DNA from: Oscillospiraceae bacterium
GTDB lineage: Bacteria; Bacillota; Clostridia; Oscillospirales; Ruminococcaceae
Direction: 5' to 3'
DNA length: 64,000 nt
Assembly (NCBI GenBank): GCA_009776305.1
Contig: WRLY01000001.1
Location: forward strand, 186,001 to 250,000
Shown here piece by piece: positions 8,192-16,470 of the stretch. How positions within the stretch are numbered: position 1 is the stretch's first letter; each line of letters opens with the position of its first letter. The position numbers were made by a program, and so were the translations under genes. The notes beneath the pieces are model-generated. The model was not told the DNA's origin, did no database searches, and saw nothing but the letters and a program-made list of their open reading frames with translations.

Positions 8192-11100
8192 CTAATACCT
8201 TTTAAATCCCTGCATTAACATAAGCAGTACAAAGAAAATCCCGTTGTACAACACAACGTTTGTGGGGGAGAGCATTGAAACGTTTGCAAAAATCGTGAAT
8301 ATAACGCTTAATATGACGGCAAGCAAAAGACCGATGAACAGCGAAGACGATGAAAGGATTATATTGTGGGTTACTTTCTTAGCGGCGGCAAGCGCGCCGG
8401 CGAAAGAGGAGAAGGTACCGTTGCAAGCCACATTACCGTCGCCGCGTGAAGTGTATTTTGTGCAATCATCAAACGAGGAGTGCAAATCGAAAGGAATGAC
8501 TTTAAGGCTTTCGGGCGCGAGTTCAAAGGTTTCCGCAAGCGAATGTACGGTGACAAGCGAGTCGCGAGTACGCACAATTACTGAAACGCCGCACCTTTGA
8601 AGTGATTGCAAAGATTGCTTAATCTGCTCGTTAGGCACTATTTTTAGGAAAAACATGGCTATAGTTTCGCCGCCGACGGCAAGGTAAACCACTTCGCCGA
8701 ATTTGGTGGAATATTGCTGTTCTTTTTTTATGTCGGGAACTTTTATGCCGTGGTGTTTCATTTGCTCGCGGTTGCCGAGCATGACCCGCTTGTTGCCAAG
8801 CCAGCCTGAAATCCCCATGTTGACTTCATAAATACAGTTGTCAATTTCGTAAAGCAGTTCGCTTTTACCCGCTATCATGTCGTAGAACATAGAGGTCAAA
8901 ATAGAGCCGCTTTTTATTGCAAGACTGGCGGCGGTGATAATCGCATCGTCAATGGCAAAACGGTTTAGCGAATTCTCCTGCTGACAGCGCTTGAGGTTTC
9001 TGAAATCCACGCTGCCCGCGGGGAACAGCGAGGAGGCGTCCACAAGCACCGAGTTTACGCGTGAAAACCGTTCTGCGGAGTTATACCCTAAAACTACTGC
9101 GTCATTCTTAGAGAGCGCCTTAGAGGCGCGCAGAAGCGGGTTGTTTACAAGAAACATGATTGAAATTGGCGAAAGCAGACATAAAGTCGCGTTTGCCGCC
9201 GTCAGCGCCCAGAAAATATTGTTGTCATACAAAGGATTCTCATAAGGTATAAACAGCGCGGCGAGACCGACGATTACAGACGCCGCAAATGCAGCAGGGG
9301 TCAGAAAACGGCTGAGTAGGTCGGCTCTGTCGTTGCAATAGCTGTTTTTAAGGAAATCGGTAAGAAATTCGGTTTTCCTCATTCCGCAAAGTACCGGTAA
9401 TTCGTGCAAGGTTCCTTTTGTGAAAGCGCGGGAAATTTGCTCGTCTTCTATTATTTCGGCATAATACTTAGGGCTGTCTCCGCTAACGAAACGGAAGTTG
9501 CGCTTGGCGCGGGACATCATCATGAGTTTCCCGACAGTGTTAAACAAAAGCCCGCTAAGTCCCGCCGCTACGAAAATGTTGGTGAAACCTTGCATAAAGT
9601 AGCTTTCACCCGAAAGGTGCGGCAGAACGCACAAAACGCTTAAAACAGCCGGAACGGCGCAAAGACTGTCACAGTCGCCCCGCCCTGAGAAAAGTTTGGC
9701 GAGACCGCCCCTGACCACCGTAGAACATACAAGCGTGCCTGTAATCCCCAAAACAAGATTAAGAATTAAAAAGCCTGTAGGCTCATAACTCTTATCAAAC
9801 AACAGTAAATCAGTGCCGAATATATTATATGCCATACTAAAGCCGAAATCATTCATGAAAGTCAGGAATAACGTAAAGCCCGTAAGTATAAAAAGTATGG
9901 CAAAACGAATTTTCAGCCCCTTATGAGTTTCGCAAAGGTCGCTCCAGATTTGCCCCGAAGTGTCGTAATCATCAAATTCGTCCGATTCCTGCTCTTCTTC
10001 GTAATAATTGGGGTCTTTTTCGTCCTCTATATCTTCAAGTACGAAATCACGGATTTTGCGCTTACGCTTGCCCGCGAGGTCGCGCAGTCTTTGCTCGGCA
10101 AGCATGGGGTCTTCGCTCAAAGAAATGGCGGTATCGCTTATAATTTGCTTTTTATAGTCAATATTTAACCCGTGGGTTACTCTGTTTTCAAAGGACTCAG
10201 CCCCAAGCTCCGAATCAACGAACCCGCCCTCAACCGTAAGGGTGCGGTAGGCATTGACGTCACTCTCTCTCTTTTTTCTGAGCGCGTTATTCAGGGATTC
10301 AACAAGAGCGGTGTTACTGCGTTTGGCTTTCTCGCTTAAAACGATGGTAGCGCCTACGCTTTCCGCTAACAGTGACGCCGTCGCCTCGCCCGGCATGTAG
10401 GTTCTGACAGACTCTGAATCAGGCTCGGGTTGTTCTATCTCGGCAGTTTTAGAGGTTTCGATATTTTCAGCCGACTTTGCCTGCATTTCCTTTAAATCGC
10501 CATCGGCAATCCCTTTTGTATCTCCCGAAAGCAGGGAAGTGAATTTTGCGTTCCCGAAAAAGTCATCTGTAATAGAAAGGTTTTTTTCGGGATTTTCAGA
10601 ATCCTCAGATTCACCGCTCACCGCGTCAAGCATATCGTAAGGATTCAGCGCGTCTATTTGTTCCAAGGGTTGCTCTAACGACAAATCGCGTTCCAATAGC
10701 GCCTCGCCCCGCTTTTTAAGCGCCTCGTCCAAAACCCCGTCAGCCGCCGAAGGTCTTAATTTTTCCAAAACCTGCGTAATTTCAAGTTTCGGAAAATCAA
10801 AAATGCTTGTGTCAGAGCTTTCCGAATCGCCGTCCTTAGCTCCAATTGAAACCGATGCGCCGCGATTGGATTTTTCGCGCTTTTCGGAATCAGCAGTTTC
10901 CGCGGTTTCCGCGGTTTCCGATTCCCCTGTAATTTCGGCAATTTTCGGAGCTGTTGAGGGTTCGGCAAGCTTAGATTCGGTAACGACTTCCTGAACTTCA
11001 GGTGTTTCGGGGATTTGTTCAATTTCCTCTAAGCCGTCGTCAATGACCGGCTTTGGGACTACCATCGCCTTCTTGAAAACTATGTCGGCTGTTTTAAATT

Positions 11101-11488
11101 CGGTTTTAACCCGTTTTTCCCGTTTCCTTTTGGGAGCGGGGACGGAACGGAAATCCGTTCTTTCGGGTTTCTTTATTGTTTCCCGTACTTCACGGTATTC
11201 TTCAATTAAGGGGGGAGGCACCACCTCGGGAGTTTTCGTAACTTCTTTGACTTTTTGAATTTGCGGAAAATCCGGAATTTCAGGCGTTTCAAAAACCTGC
11301 GGAGGTTTTGAAACTGCCGAAAATCTTGAAACTCTTTGTTTTTCCGCGTCCTCAGATTTTTCCGGCTTTTCAGTTTTTTTATTTAAAATTTCATCTATTT
11401 CCGATGTTTTGCCGTCGCTGATTGGTTGACTGACCCCGCGTTTTTTATCCACCTCGGCAAGAATATCATCTATTGAAAATCCGCTCAA
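8192..11488 (-). CDS. degenerate P-type ATPase-like membrane protein with long acidic N-terminus
   Basis: A protein of 1098 residues starting with TTG after GGTGAT. Residues 1-520 are Pro/Glu/Lys-rich and look disordered. Then come six hydrophobic segments, a cytoplasmic core and two C-terminal segments, the P1B-ATPase topology. The core aligns with the family but the catalytic motifs are broken: the metal-site CPC is LSP; DKTGT reads DASSL (Asp817 kept, Lys/Gly/Thr lost); TGD reads TRD; GDGxND reads GDGNVA. The nucleotide-domain block is recognisable (WLGNKRVMLGNREQM). I infer a pseudo-ATPase that has become a scaffold or sensor. It lies 32 bases after rlmB, so it is probably co-transcribed. 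Confidence 0.75.
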   Translation of the reverse strand: MSGFSIDDILAEVDKKRGVSQPISDGKTSEIDEILNKKTEKPEKSEDAEKQRVSRFSAVSKPPQVFETPEIPDFPQIQKVKEVTKTPEVVPPPLIEEYREVRETIKKPERTDFRSVPAPKRKREKRVKTEFKTADIVFKKAMVVPKPVIDDGLEEIEQIPETPEVQEVVTESKLAEPSTAPKIAEITGESETAETAETADSEKREKSNRGASVSIGAKDGDSESSDTSIFDFPKLEITQVLEKLRPSAADGVLDEALKKRGEALLERDLSLEQPLEQIDALNPYDMLDAVSGESEDSENPEKNLSITDDFFGNAKFTSLLSGDTKGIADGDLKEMQAKSAENIETSKTAEIEQPEPDSESVRTYMPGEATASLLAESVGATIVLSEKAKRSNTALVESLNNALRKKRESDVNAYRTLTVEGGFVDSELGAESFENRVTHGLNIDYKKQIISDTAISLSEDPMLAEQRLRDLAGKRKRKIRDFVLEDIEDEKDPNYYEEEQESDEFDDYDTSGQIWSDLCETHKGLKIRFAILFILTGFTLFLTFMNDFGFSMAYNIFGTDLLLFDKSYEPTGFLILNLVLGITGTLVCSTVVRGGLAKLFSGRGDCDSLCAVPAVLSVLCVLPHLSGESYFMQGFTNIFVAAGLSGLLFNTVGKLMMMSRAKRNFRFVSGDSPKYYAEIIEDEQISRAFTKGTLHELPVLCGMRKTEFLTDFLKNSYCNDRADLLSRFLTPAAFAASVIVGLAALFIPYENPLYDNNIFWALTAANATLCLLSPISIMFLVNNPLLRASKALSKNDAVVLGYNSAERFSRVNSVLVDASSLFPAGSVDFRNLKRCQQENSLNRFAIDDAIITAASLAIKSGSILTSMFYDMIAGKSELLYEIDNCIYEVNMGISGWLGNKRVMLGNREQMKHHGIKVPDIKKEQQYSTKFGEVVYLAVGGETIAMFFLKIVPNEQIKQSLQSLQRCGVSVIVRTRDSLVTVHSLAETFELAPESLKVIPFDLHSSFDDCTKYTSRGDGNVACNGTFSSFAGALAAAKKVTHNIILSSSSLFIGLLLAVILSVIFTIFANVSMLSPTNVVLYNGIFFVLLMLMQGFKRY

Positions 11489-11520
11489 TTAAAATCACCA
11501 CACTTTTAGTTAATTAATAA

Positions 11521-12279
11521 TTATTTAATTCTTCGCTGTCTTACAACCTCATACATTAAAATTCCGCCGCAGACCGAAGCGTTGAGAGAATTTATTTTCC
11601 CGTGCATATCAACGGCAATTATAACGTCGCAGGTTTCTTTAGTCAGTCTTCTTAATCCGTTTCCCTCCGAGCCTATGACAAGGCAGACGCCGCCTTTAAA
11701 ATCCTGCTCATAATAGGGAACGCCGTCGGCTTCCGCGCCGTAAACCCATATATTAAGCTTTTTCAGTTTATTTATAACGTCGGTCAGACTGCCCTCCCTG
11801 CATATTTTGAGGTGGCTTGCCGCCCCTGCAGAAACCGAGTGTACGGTAGCGTTGACGTTAGCGCTCCTGCGCTTGGGAATAATCAAACCGTCCGCCCCCG
11901 CCGCCTCCGCCGTGCGAATCAGTGCGCCAAGGTTGTGCGGGTCGGTTATTTCATCAGCTATTATAATAAAAGGATTTTTACCTTTTTCACTTGAAACGTT
12001 TAAAACGTCCTCAAGAGAGGCGTATTCCACCTCAGGAATCATAACCGCCACCCCGCCGTGACGCATATTATTGGTTAAGGAGTTGAGTTTCGCGGCGTCA
12101 CAGTCCTTTATAACAGCCCCCTGTTCTTTAGCCAACGCGACATGCTTGCTGAGGTCTCGCGAGCCTTTCAAAACATAGAGGGTATCTGCGGGCTTCCCGG
12201 CTGAAAGATATTCTAAGACGGCGTTTTTGCCGCAAATCAGCGGTAAATTATCCGGCTTGTCCGATATTTTATTACACAT
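11521..12279 (-). CDS. rlmB: 23S rRNA 2'-O-ribose methyltransferase, TrmH/RlmB family
   Basis: A protein of 252 residues of the SpoU/TrmH (SPOUT) family. It has an N-terminal substrate-binding domain (ICGKNAVLEYL) and a C-terminal knotted domain. The three SPOUT motifs are visible: DPHNLGALIRTAEAAG, LVIGSEGNGLRRLT and INSLNASVCGGILMYEV. The family methylates a 23S rRNA guanosine (G2251 in E. coli). The start is unusual: a perfect promoter has its -10 box six bases before the ATG, so the mRNA should begin at or next to the start codon without a Shine-Dalgarno site. The degenerate P-type ATPase gene follows after 32 bases. Confidence 0.93.
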   Translation of the reverse strand: MCNKISDKPDNLPLICGKNAVLEYLSAGKPADTLYVLKGSRDLSKHVALAKEQGAVIKDCDAAKLNSLTNNMRHGGVAVMIPEVEYASLEDVLNVSSEKGKNPFIIIADEITDPHNLGALIRTAEAAGADGLIIPKRRSANVNATVHSVSAGAASHLKICREGSLTDVINKLKKLNIWVYGAEADGVPYYEQDFKGGVCLVIGSEGNGLRRLTKETCDVIIAVDMHGKINSLNASVCGGILMYEVVRQRRIK

Positions 12280-12285
12280 GACAAA

Positions 12286-12314
12286 ATTATACCAAAAAAA
12301 AACACAAAAGTCAA
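12286..12314 (-). promoter_or_regulatory. rlmB promoter, predicted leaderless transcript
   Basis: Minus strand TTGACT (12314-12309), 17-base spacer, TATAAT (12291-12286). Only TTTGTC separates the -10 box from the ATG at 12279. Confidence 0.8.
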
Positions 12315-12341
12315 ATCGGATAGTCGGATTCTCGTAGCAAA

Positions 12342-12411
12342 TGTAGAGGCGAACCTCATGTTCGCCCTAAAATCTATAAAATTTGCGGGCAGACACAAGG
12401 TCTGCCCTACA
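12342..12411. repeat. palindromic repeat, copy with both ends
   Basis: TGTAGAGGCGAACC at the left and the inverse GTCTGCCCTACA at the right; each arm is itself a small hairpin. This is the 70-bp form of the family described at 24546. Confidence 0.75.
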
Positions 12412-12437
12412 AAATGCGTATTTCTTAATTTACCAAA

Positions 12438-13772
12438 TCAATAAGCTCCGGTGCTTATTACATAAACATCTACGTTACGCACGCCCCATTCGCAGGCGGT
12501 GGAATAAGCGTCGCTTGAAAGCCCCATATAAAGGTCAACCAATATATCGCCTCTGCTTGCAAATCCGCCGGTATCAGCCGCTACAGCCGCGCCGTAAACC
12601 CGTCTGCCGTCCTGGGTAACTATGTACACCAAAGAGCCGTAGGGTATTACATTCGGATTAACCGCAATTGTTCCGACCTGTAACTTACGCCCGCTGGCAG
12701 TTCCCGCGTTAGGTCCTGCTGTGTATGCGGTGGACTTACCGGAAATCTTATATTCATAGCTTGCGGGAAGTCCGTCAACCAATTCTATTTCAGAAAAATC
12801 GCGGGGGCTGTAAGGAGTAGCCAAAGCCTTTCCTACGCTTATTACTTCGTCTGTAGGTTCGGAAATAATCTCGGTGTCAATAACCTGCTCTTCTACAATT
12901 ATTCCATTCACAAGCTTTTCACGTATTACAACCTTCTCTGAGCCGACCTCACCCGGAACAGTGACCTTGCTTACGCCCATAGGCACAAGATTTGAGGACT
13001 GCTCTACAGTATTATAAGGGAGTTGGTTAATCTTCACCTTGTCAACATATCTGATTGTACTTACTTGCGTTTCCATATTGGGATAGGCTAAATATTGCAG
13101 ATTGTCGGAAACTACCTCGGCGTTTTTCAGGTTTATGCCCTCGCGAAGAAGTACGTCTTCCACGGTGGTTTTGCCGTCGGGGGTTACGGGGACTATCATC
13201 TCGTCGCCGTCAATGTAAAGGGTAACGTCAAAAGCCCTTGAAACCTTAATAGCGTCATTTCCGTAAAGGGGTTGCTCCAAAGACGGAACAATCAGGTCGT
13301 GTTCATTAGCCTTTATACCTGCGCGGTTTAACGCTTCCTCGACGGTTTCACCCTCAAAAGCCTCGGTTTTAACCCTGTTGCCGTCCGCCGTTATTGTGAC
13401 GGGGAATGAACGAATAAGTGAAAGTGTTGCAGATTTGCCGTTTTTATCACCTTCAAAACCGCTGAAATCGTAATAATCTAATCCCTCTAAGGTGATTCCC
13501 TGCTCCGACAATATATCGTCAGGGCTGTTTTTCATGGTATAAACGGTGTATGTATCGACTCCGTCGGTAATTGTCACCTCATTACGAAAATATAAAGCGC
13601 CTGTCAGCATAAATATAACGGTGCAGGTCGTAAAAATTGACGCTAAGGAAATTGCCGTGCGGTTCTGCAAGATGTTTCTTACGCTTTTTACTTTGAAACG
13701 TGCTGTTATCGTCAAGGCGAACATTTCGCCCACTTTTGCGAAAAAAGGAGATATTATATCACCCATAAGCAT
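12438..13772 (-). CDS. yabE: YabE-like cell-wall protein: DUF348 repeats, G5 and 3D domains
   Basis: A protein of 444 residues. A membrane helix lies near residues 43-62. Three DUF348 units follow (each with a VT..DG core and TVEDVL/TVEEAL), then a G5 domain (about 235-315). A C-terminal 3D domain (about 350-444) holds the three conserved Asp (AADTGG, GDILVDLY, NVDVYV). Proteins with this plan (B. subtilis YabE, actinobacterial Rpf relatives) bind peptidoglycan and resemble lytic transglycosylases of the MltA double-psi barrel type. The ATG follows AGGAGGATAGTTCTT, and the gene has its own promoter. A wall-remodelling role is inferred from the domains. Confidence 0.88.
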   Translation of the reverse strand: MLMGDIISPFFAKVGEMFALTITARFKVKSVRNILQNRTAISLASIFTTCTVIFMLTGALYFRNEVTITDGVDTYTVYTMKNSPDDILSEQGITLEGLDYYDFSGFEGDKNGKSATLSLIRSFPVTITADGNRVKTEAFEGETVEEALNRAGIKANEHDLIVPSLEQPLYGNDAIKVSRAFDVTLYIDGDEMIVPVTPDGKTTVEDVLLREGINLKNAEVVSDNLQYLAYPNMETQVSTIRYVDKVKINQLPYNTVEQSSNLVPMGVSKVTVPGEVGSEKVVIREKLVNGIIVEEQVIDTEIISEPTDEVISVGKALATPYSPRDFSEIELVDGLPASYEYKISGKSTAYTAGPNAGTASGRKLQVGTIAVNPNVIPYGSLVYIVTQDGRRVYGAAVAADTGGFASRGDILVDLYMGLSSDAYSTACEWGVRNVDVYVISTGAY

Positions 13773-13861
13773 AAGAACTATCCTCCTGTTCTATAAAAAT
13801 TTTTGTAATATTTGTTTTCTGTTTTTGGATAACCGGAGAGAAAACCTTAACCGGTAAATCC

Positions 13862-13890
13862 ATTATACCCCTGTTTTTTGTGAAAGTCAA
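13862..13890 (-). promoter_or_regulatory. promoter of the YabE-like gene
   Basis: Minus strand TTGACT (13890-13885), 17-base spacer, TATAAT (13867-13862). The leader is about 83 nt and can form an ACCGG/CCGGT hairpin. Confidence 0.85.
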
Positions 13891-13929
13891 ATAGAATGAA
13901 GCGTGGAAACTTGTAGAAATTGCACAACG

Positions 13930-13977
13930 AAAATCCGAAAAGGCTTTGTTACCGCTTTGTAACCTTTGTCGGATTTT
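13930..13977 (-). terminator. terminator of the alpha/beta hydrolase gene
   Basis: AAAATCCGA (13930-13938) and TCGGATTTT (13969-13977) close a two-part stem that also pairs GTTAC with GTAAC. The rest of the 292-base gap 13773-14064 is A/T-rich and shows nothing else beyond the promoter at 13862-13890. Confidence 0.7.
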
Positions 13978-14064
13978 AAGAGTTATTAACAATTCGAGGG
14001 GAATTTTGTCTATATTAACCAACCGCTTTTGTAAAAATTATACAATTTTGTCATAAAATTAATT

Positions 14065-15114
14065 TTACCTTGTTTCCGCGCTGTTTATGCGCTCTAAAAA
14101 GGCTTGAATACTGTCATAAACGCCATATAAGCTGAAAATATCATTGTGTAAAACATTTTCAATTTCAAAGAATTCTACCGCCTCCAAACCACCGGGAAAC
14201 AGCTTGGCTAAACGCTTTGACGACTCAAAAGGTACAATTTCGTCAGCTTTCGACGCTATGACCAAAATGGGGCAATCAACATTCGGGGCGTGCTTGTCGG
14301 ATACAAATTTATGACGCGCTAAAATTTTTAAAGCTCCGTGAAAAATCGGGAGCGCGTTATTGTATAAATCATAACCGTTGGCGTAAGGCGCAACGAGAAT
14401 TAACCCCGTGACAGGGCGATTAGCCGCAAGGTATACCGCACCGCCCGTTCCGAGGCTGTAACCCATTACGGCAATACGTTCACCATCAACGTAAGGGAGC
14501 ATTACCGCCCAGTCGTAAACAGCTAAAACCTGCTCGTATATATTCAAATGGCAGGGGTTCCCGTCGTTAAGCCCATAGCCCTCATAATCAACATAAAGAT
14601 AATTGTACCCCGCGAAGTGAGACCATCGGCTTTGCCTGTGATTGCCACCGAAATGCCCCGAGGCGCACTCGCCGTTACCGCCGAAATATATAATAAGCGG
14701 AACTTTTTGCTCCCCCGATTGATTTTGACTTTCCTCGCGGTACATCATACCGTGGTAGGTTTTACCATTACCGGCGGTAAAATAAATTTCATGATTGTTG
14801 GGCAACTCTCGTAGAAAGTTGCGGCTTTGGTCATCGCTGATATTAAAGAAAAAGAATCCGTCCTGTACTATATATAATAGACCGCAAATTAAAACGAGGG
14901 TGTTAATTAAAATCAGGAGCGCCTTAAACCATTTTTGGGGGTAGGGGTTACCGCTTATAAGCTTTCCCGCGCCGCGTAGCGTTAAATTCAACAGCAATAA
15001 AACCGCCGCCAAGACGAAACCCATTACAACTTCACCGAAAAACGCGGCAAACCCGACGATTACTGCAAAAAGAGCAAGGTGAATTAAAATTGGAGGTATG
15101 TTTATTTTTCTCAA
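14065..15114 (-). CDS. membrane-anchored alpha/beta hydrolase
   Basis: A protein of 349 residues. Three to four hydrophobic segments occupy residues 6-95. The hydrolase fold follows, with oxyanion block IYFGGNGECASG, nucleophile elbow GYSLGTGG (Ser), acid KADEIVPF and a late His in VLHNDIF. It resembles BAAT/S33-type serine hydrolases, and the substrate cannot be told. The start is TTG at 15114, supported by AAAAAGGAGAA eight to ten bases upstream; no ATG fits better. It lies downstream of the sugar kinase gene but behind a strong terminator, so it has its own transcript. Function is predicted only to enzyme class. Confidence 0.82.
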   Translation of the reverse strand: MRKINIPPILIHLALFAVIVGFAAFFGEVVMGFVLAAVLLLLNLTLRGAGKLISGNPYPQKWFKALLILINTLVLICGLLYIVQDGFFFFNISDDQSRNFLRELPNNHEIYFTAGNGKTYHGMMYREESQNQSGEQKVPLIIYFGGNGECASGHFGGNHRQSRWSHFAGYNYLYVDYEGYGLNDGNPCHLNIYEQVLAVYDWAVMLPYVDGERIAVMGYSLGTGGAVYLAANRPVTGLILVAPYANGYDLYNNALPIFHGALKILARHKFVSDKHAPNVDCPILVIASKADEIVPFESSKRLAKLFPGGLEAVEFFEIENVLHNDIFSLYGVYDSIQAFLERINSAETR

Positions 15115-15165
15115 AAGGCGTTCTCCTTTTTATTATTAGCTTAGATAAAAAGGGGGGGAATATTC

Positions 15166-15200
15166 GCAAAAAGAGCGGAACAAGTTCCGCTCTTTTTCTT
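15166..15200 (-). terminator. terminator of the PfkB kinase gene
   Basis: AAAAAGAGCGGAAC pairs perfectly with GTTCCGCTCTTTTT; on the minus strand it ends in TTTTT. It sits some 20 bases past the kinase stop. Confidence 0.9.
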
Positions 15201-15218
15201 ACTTCTATTAAACCCAAC

Positions 15219-16247
15219 CTATCTTTGCACCCGTCCCGAGCCGTCGCCGCCCATCAGCTTTTCAACCTCGCCTTTTTTCACACGGTTTATATCGCCCATA
15301 ATGGTGTGTTTAAGACAACTTGCCGCTACGGCGTATTCAAGCGCCTTTTGAGGTTCTCCGTAGGTTTTAAGACCGTAAATAAGCCCAGCGCCAAACGAGT
15401 CTCCTCCGCCCACACGGTCTACTATATCGGTAAGCTCATACTTTCTGCTGAGATAAAAATTCTTACCGTCGTTGAGACACGCCGCCCAGTTGTTAATGCT
15501 GGCGCTCTTACTCTCACGCAGAGTTATGGCTAAGTATTTGAGAGCTGGGAATTCCCGCATGACAAGACTACCGAGTTCCTTGTAAGAATCGGTGTTAAGC
15601 TCGCCTTTGGTAACACTCTCGGAGGATTTTATGCCGAGCGATTTTTGGCAGTCCTCCTCGTTTGCAATCCCTACATGTACATATTTGAAAAGCTCCCGCA
15701 TGACTTCCTGTGCGGTTTTGCCGTATTTCCAAAGCTTGGCGCGAAAATTCAGGTCACAGGAAACGGTCAGCCCCATTTCATTGGCGATTTTTACCGCCTC
15801 TATTGACGCGTCCGCCGCGCCTTGACTGAGAGCGGGGGTTATTCCCGTAATATGAAACCAATCAGCGTCCTTCAGAATCTCCCGCCAGTTTATATCACCG
15901 GGTTTAATGAGAGAAATCAGCGAATTTTCACGGTCGTATATAACATTAGATGCGCGCTGATTTGAACCTGTTTCAAGATAATATATGCCGATTCTTCCAT
16001 CTTTGCGGGCAATAGAGCTTGTATCTACGCCGAAACGCTGGAGCTCGCCCGCGCAGGCGTCACCTATATCGTTATCGGGCAGTACGCTTACAAATTTCGC
16101 GGGAAGTCCAAAGTTTGACAGCGAAGCCGCTACGTTTGCCTCCCCTCCTCCGAAAGTCGCTTCAAGTACGGGGGTTTGAAAAAAACGCTCATAATTCGGC
16201 GATTTCAGCCTTAACATTATTTCTCCGAAGGTTACTGTTTGTTTCAT
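15219..16247 (-). CDS. kdgK: PfkB-family sugar kinase, probable 2-keto-3-deoxygluconate kinase
   Basis: Phosphorylates a sugar acid or ketose with ATP. From ATG 16247 the protein has 342 residues, the normal ribokinase-family length; an open frame continues upstream to 16520 but crosses the promoter. The family signatures are [16 protein letters not shown] near residue 34 and [16 protein letters not shown] near residue 305 with the catalytic Asp. FGEIMLRL at the N-terminus and the DLNFRAKLW block are typical of KDG kinases. The ribosome site is AAGGCAGGAA. KDG kinase would feed the uronate/pectin branch, but no kdgA-like gene is in the window; fructokinase is the alternative. Confidence 0.8.
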   Translation of the reverse strand: MKQTVTFGEIMLRLKSPNYERFFQTPVLEATFGGGEANVAASLSNFGLPAKFVSVLPDNDIGDACAGELQRFGVDTSSIARKDGRIGIYYLETGSNQRASNVIYDRENSLISLIKPGDINWREILKDADWFHITGITPALSQGAADASIEAVKIANEMGLTVSCDLNFRAKLWKYGKTAQEVMRELFKYVHVGIANEEDCQKSLGIKSSESVTKGELNTDSYKELGSLVMREFPALKYLAITLRESKSASINNWAACLNDGKNFYLSRKYELTDIVDRVGGGDSFGAGLIYGLKTYGEPQKALEYAVAASCLKHTIMGDINRVKKGEVEKLMGGDGSGRVQR

Positions 16248-16280
16248 TATAAGTTCCTGCCTTTCAAGGTGTTTTTCTAA

Positions 16281-16309
16281 ATAATAGCAAATTTTGGCGA
16301 GGTTGTCAA
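16281..16309 (-). promoter_or_regulatory. promoter of the PfkB kinase gene
   Basis: Minus strand TTGACA (16309-16304), 17-base spacer, TATTAT (16286-16281). Confidence 0.85.
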
Positions 16310-16413
16310 GAAAAGTCTGTCCGGCGACATTCTGAAAAATGCAAATATGTGAAAGGGGGGCGGCTTTGTAACCCTTGAGCAAAAATTCAGCAAAAACATG
16401 TCGGTCTCCGCTC

Positions 16414-16442
16414 TTTACATTTCTCTTTAAAAGTGCTATAAT
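16414..16442 (+). promoter_or_regulatory. recJ promoter
   Basis: TTTACA (16414-16419), 17-base spacer, TATAAT (16437-16442), 28 bases before the ATG. It shows that the in-frame upstream codons are not translated. Confidence 0.85.
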
Positions 16443-16470
16443 TATTTTAAAACATATTGTAGGAGAGAAT

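Noticed and set aside
13759-14022. 87-residue open frame on the minus strand
   Set aside because: It covers the hydrolase terminator and the YabE-like promoter and has no recognisable protein character.
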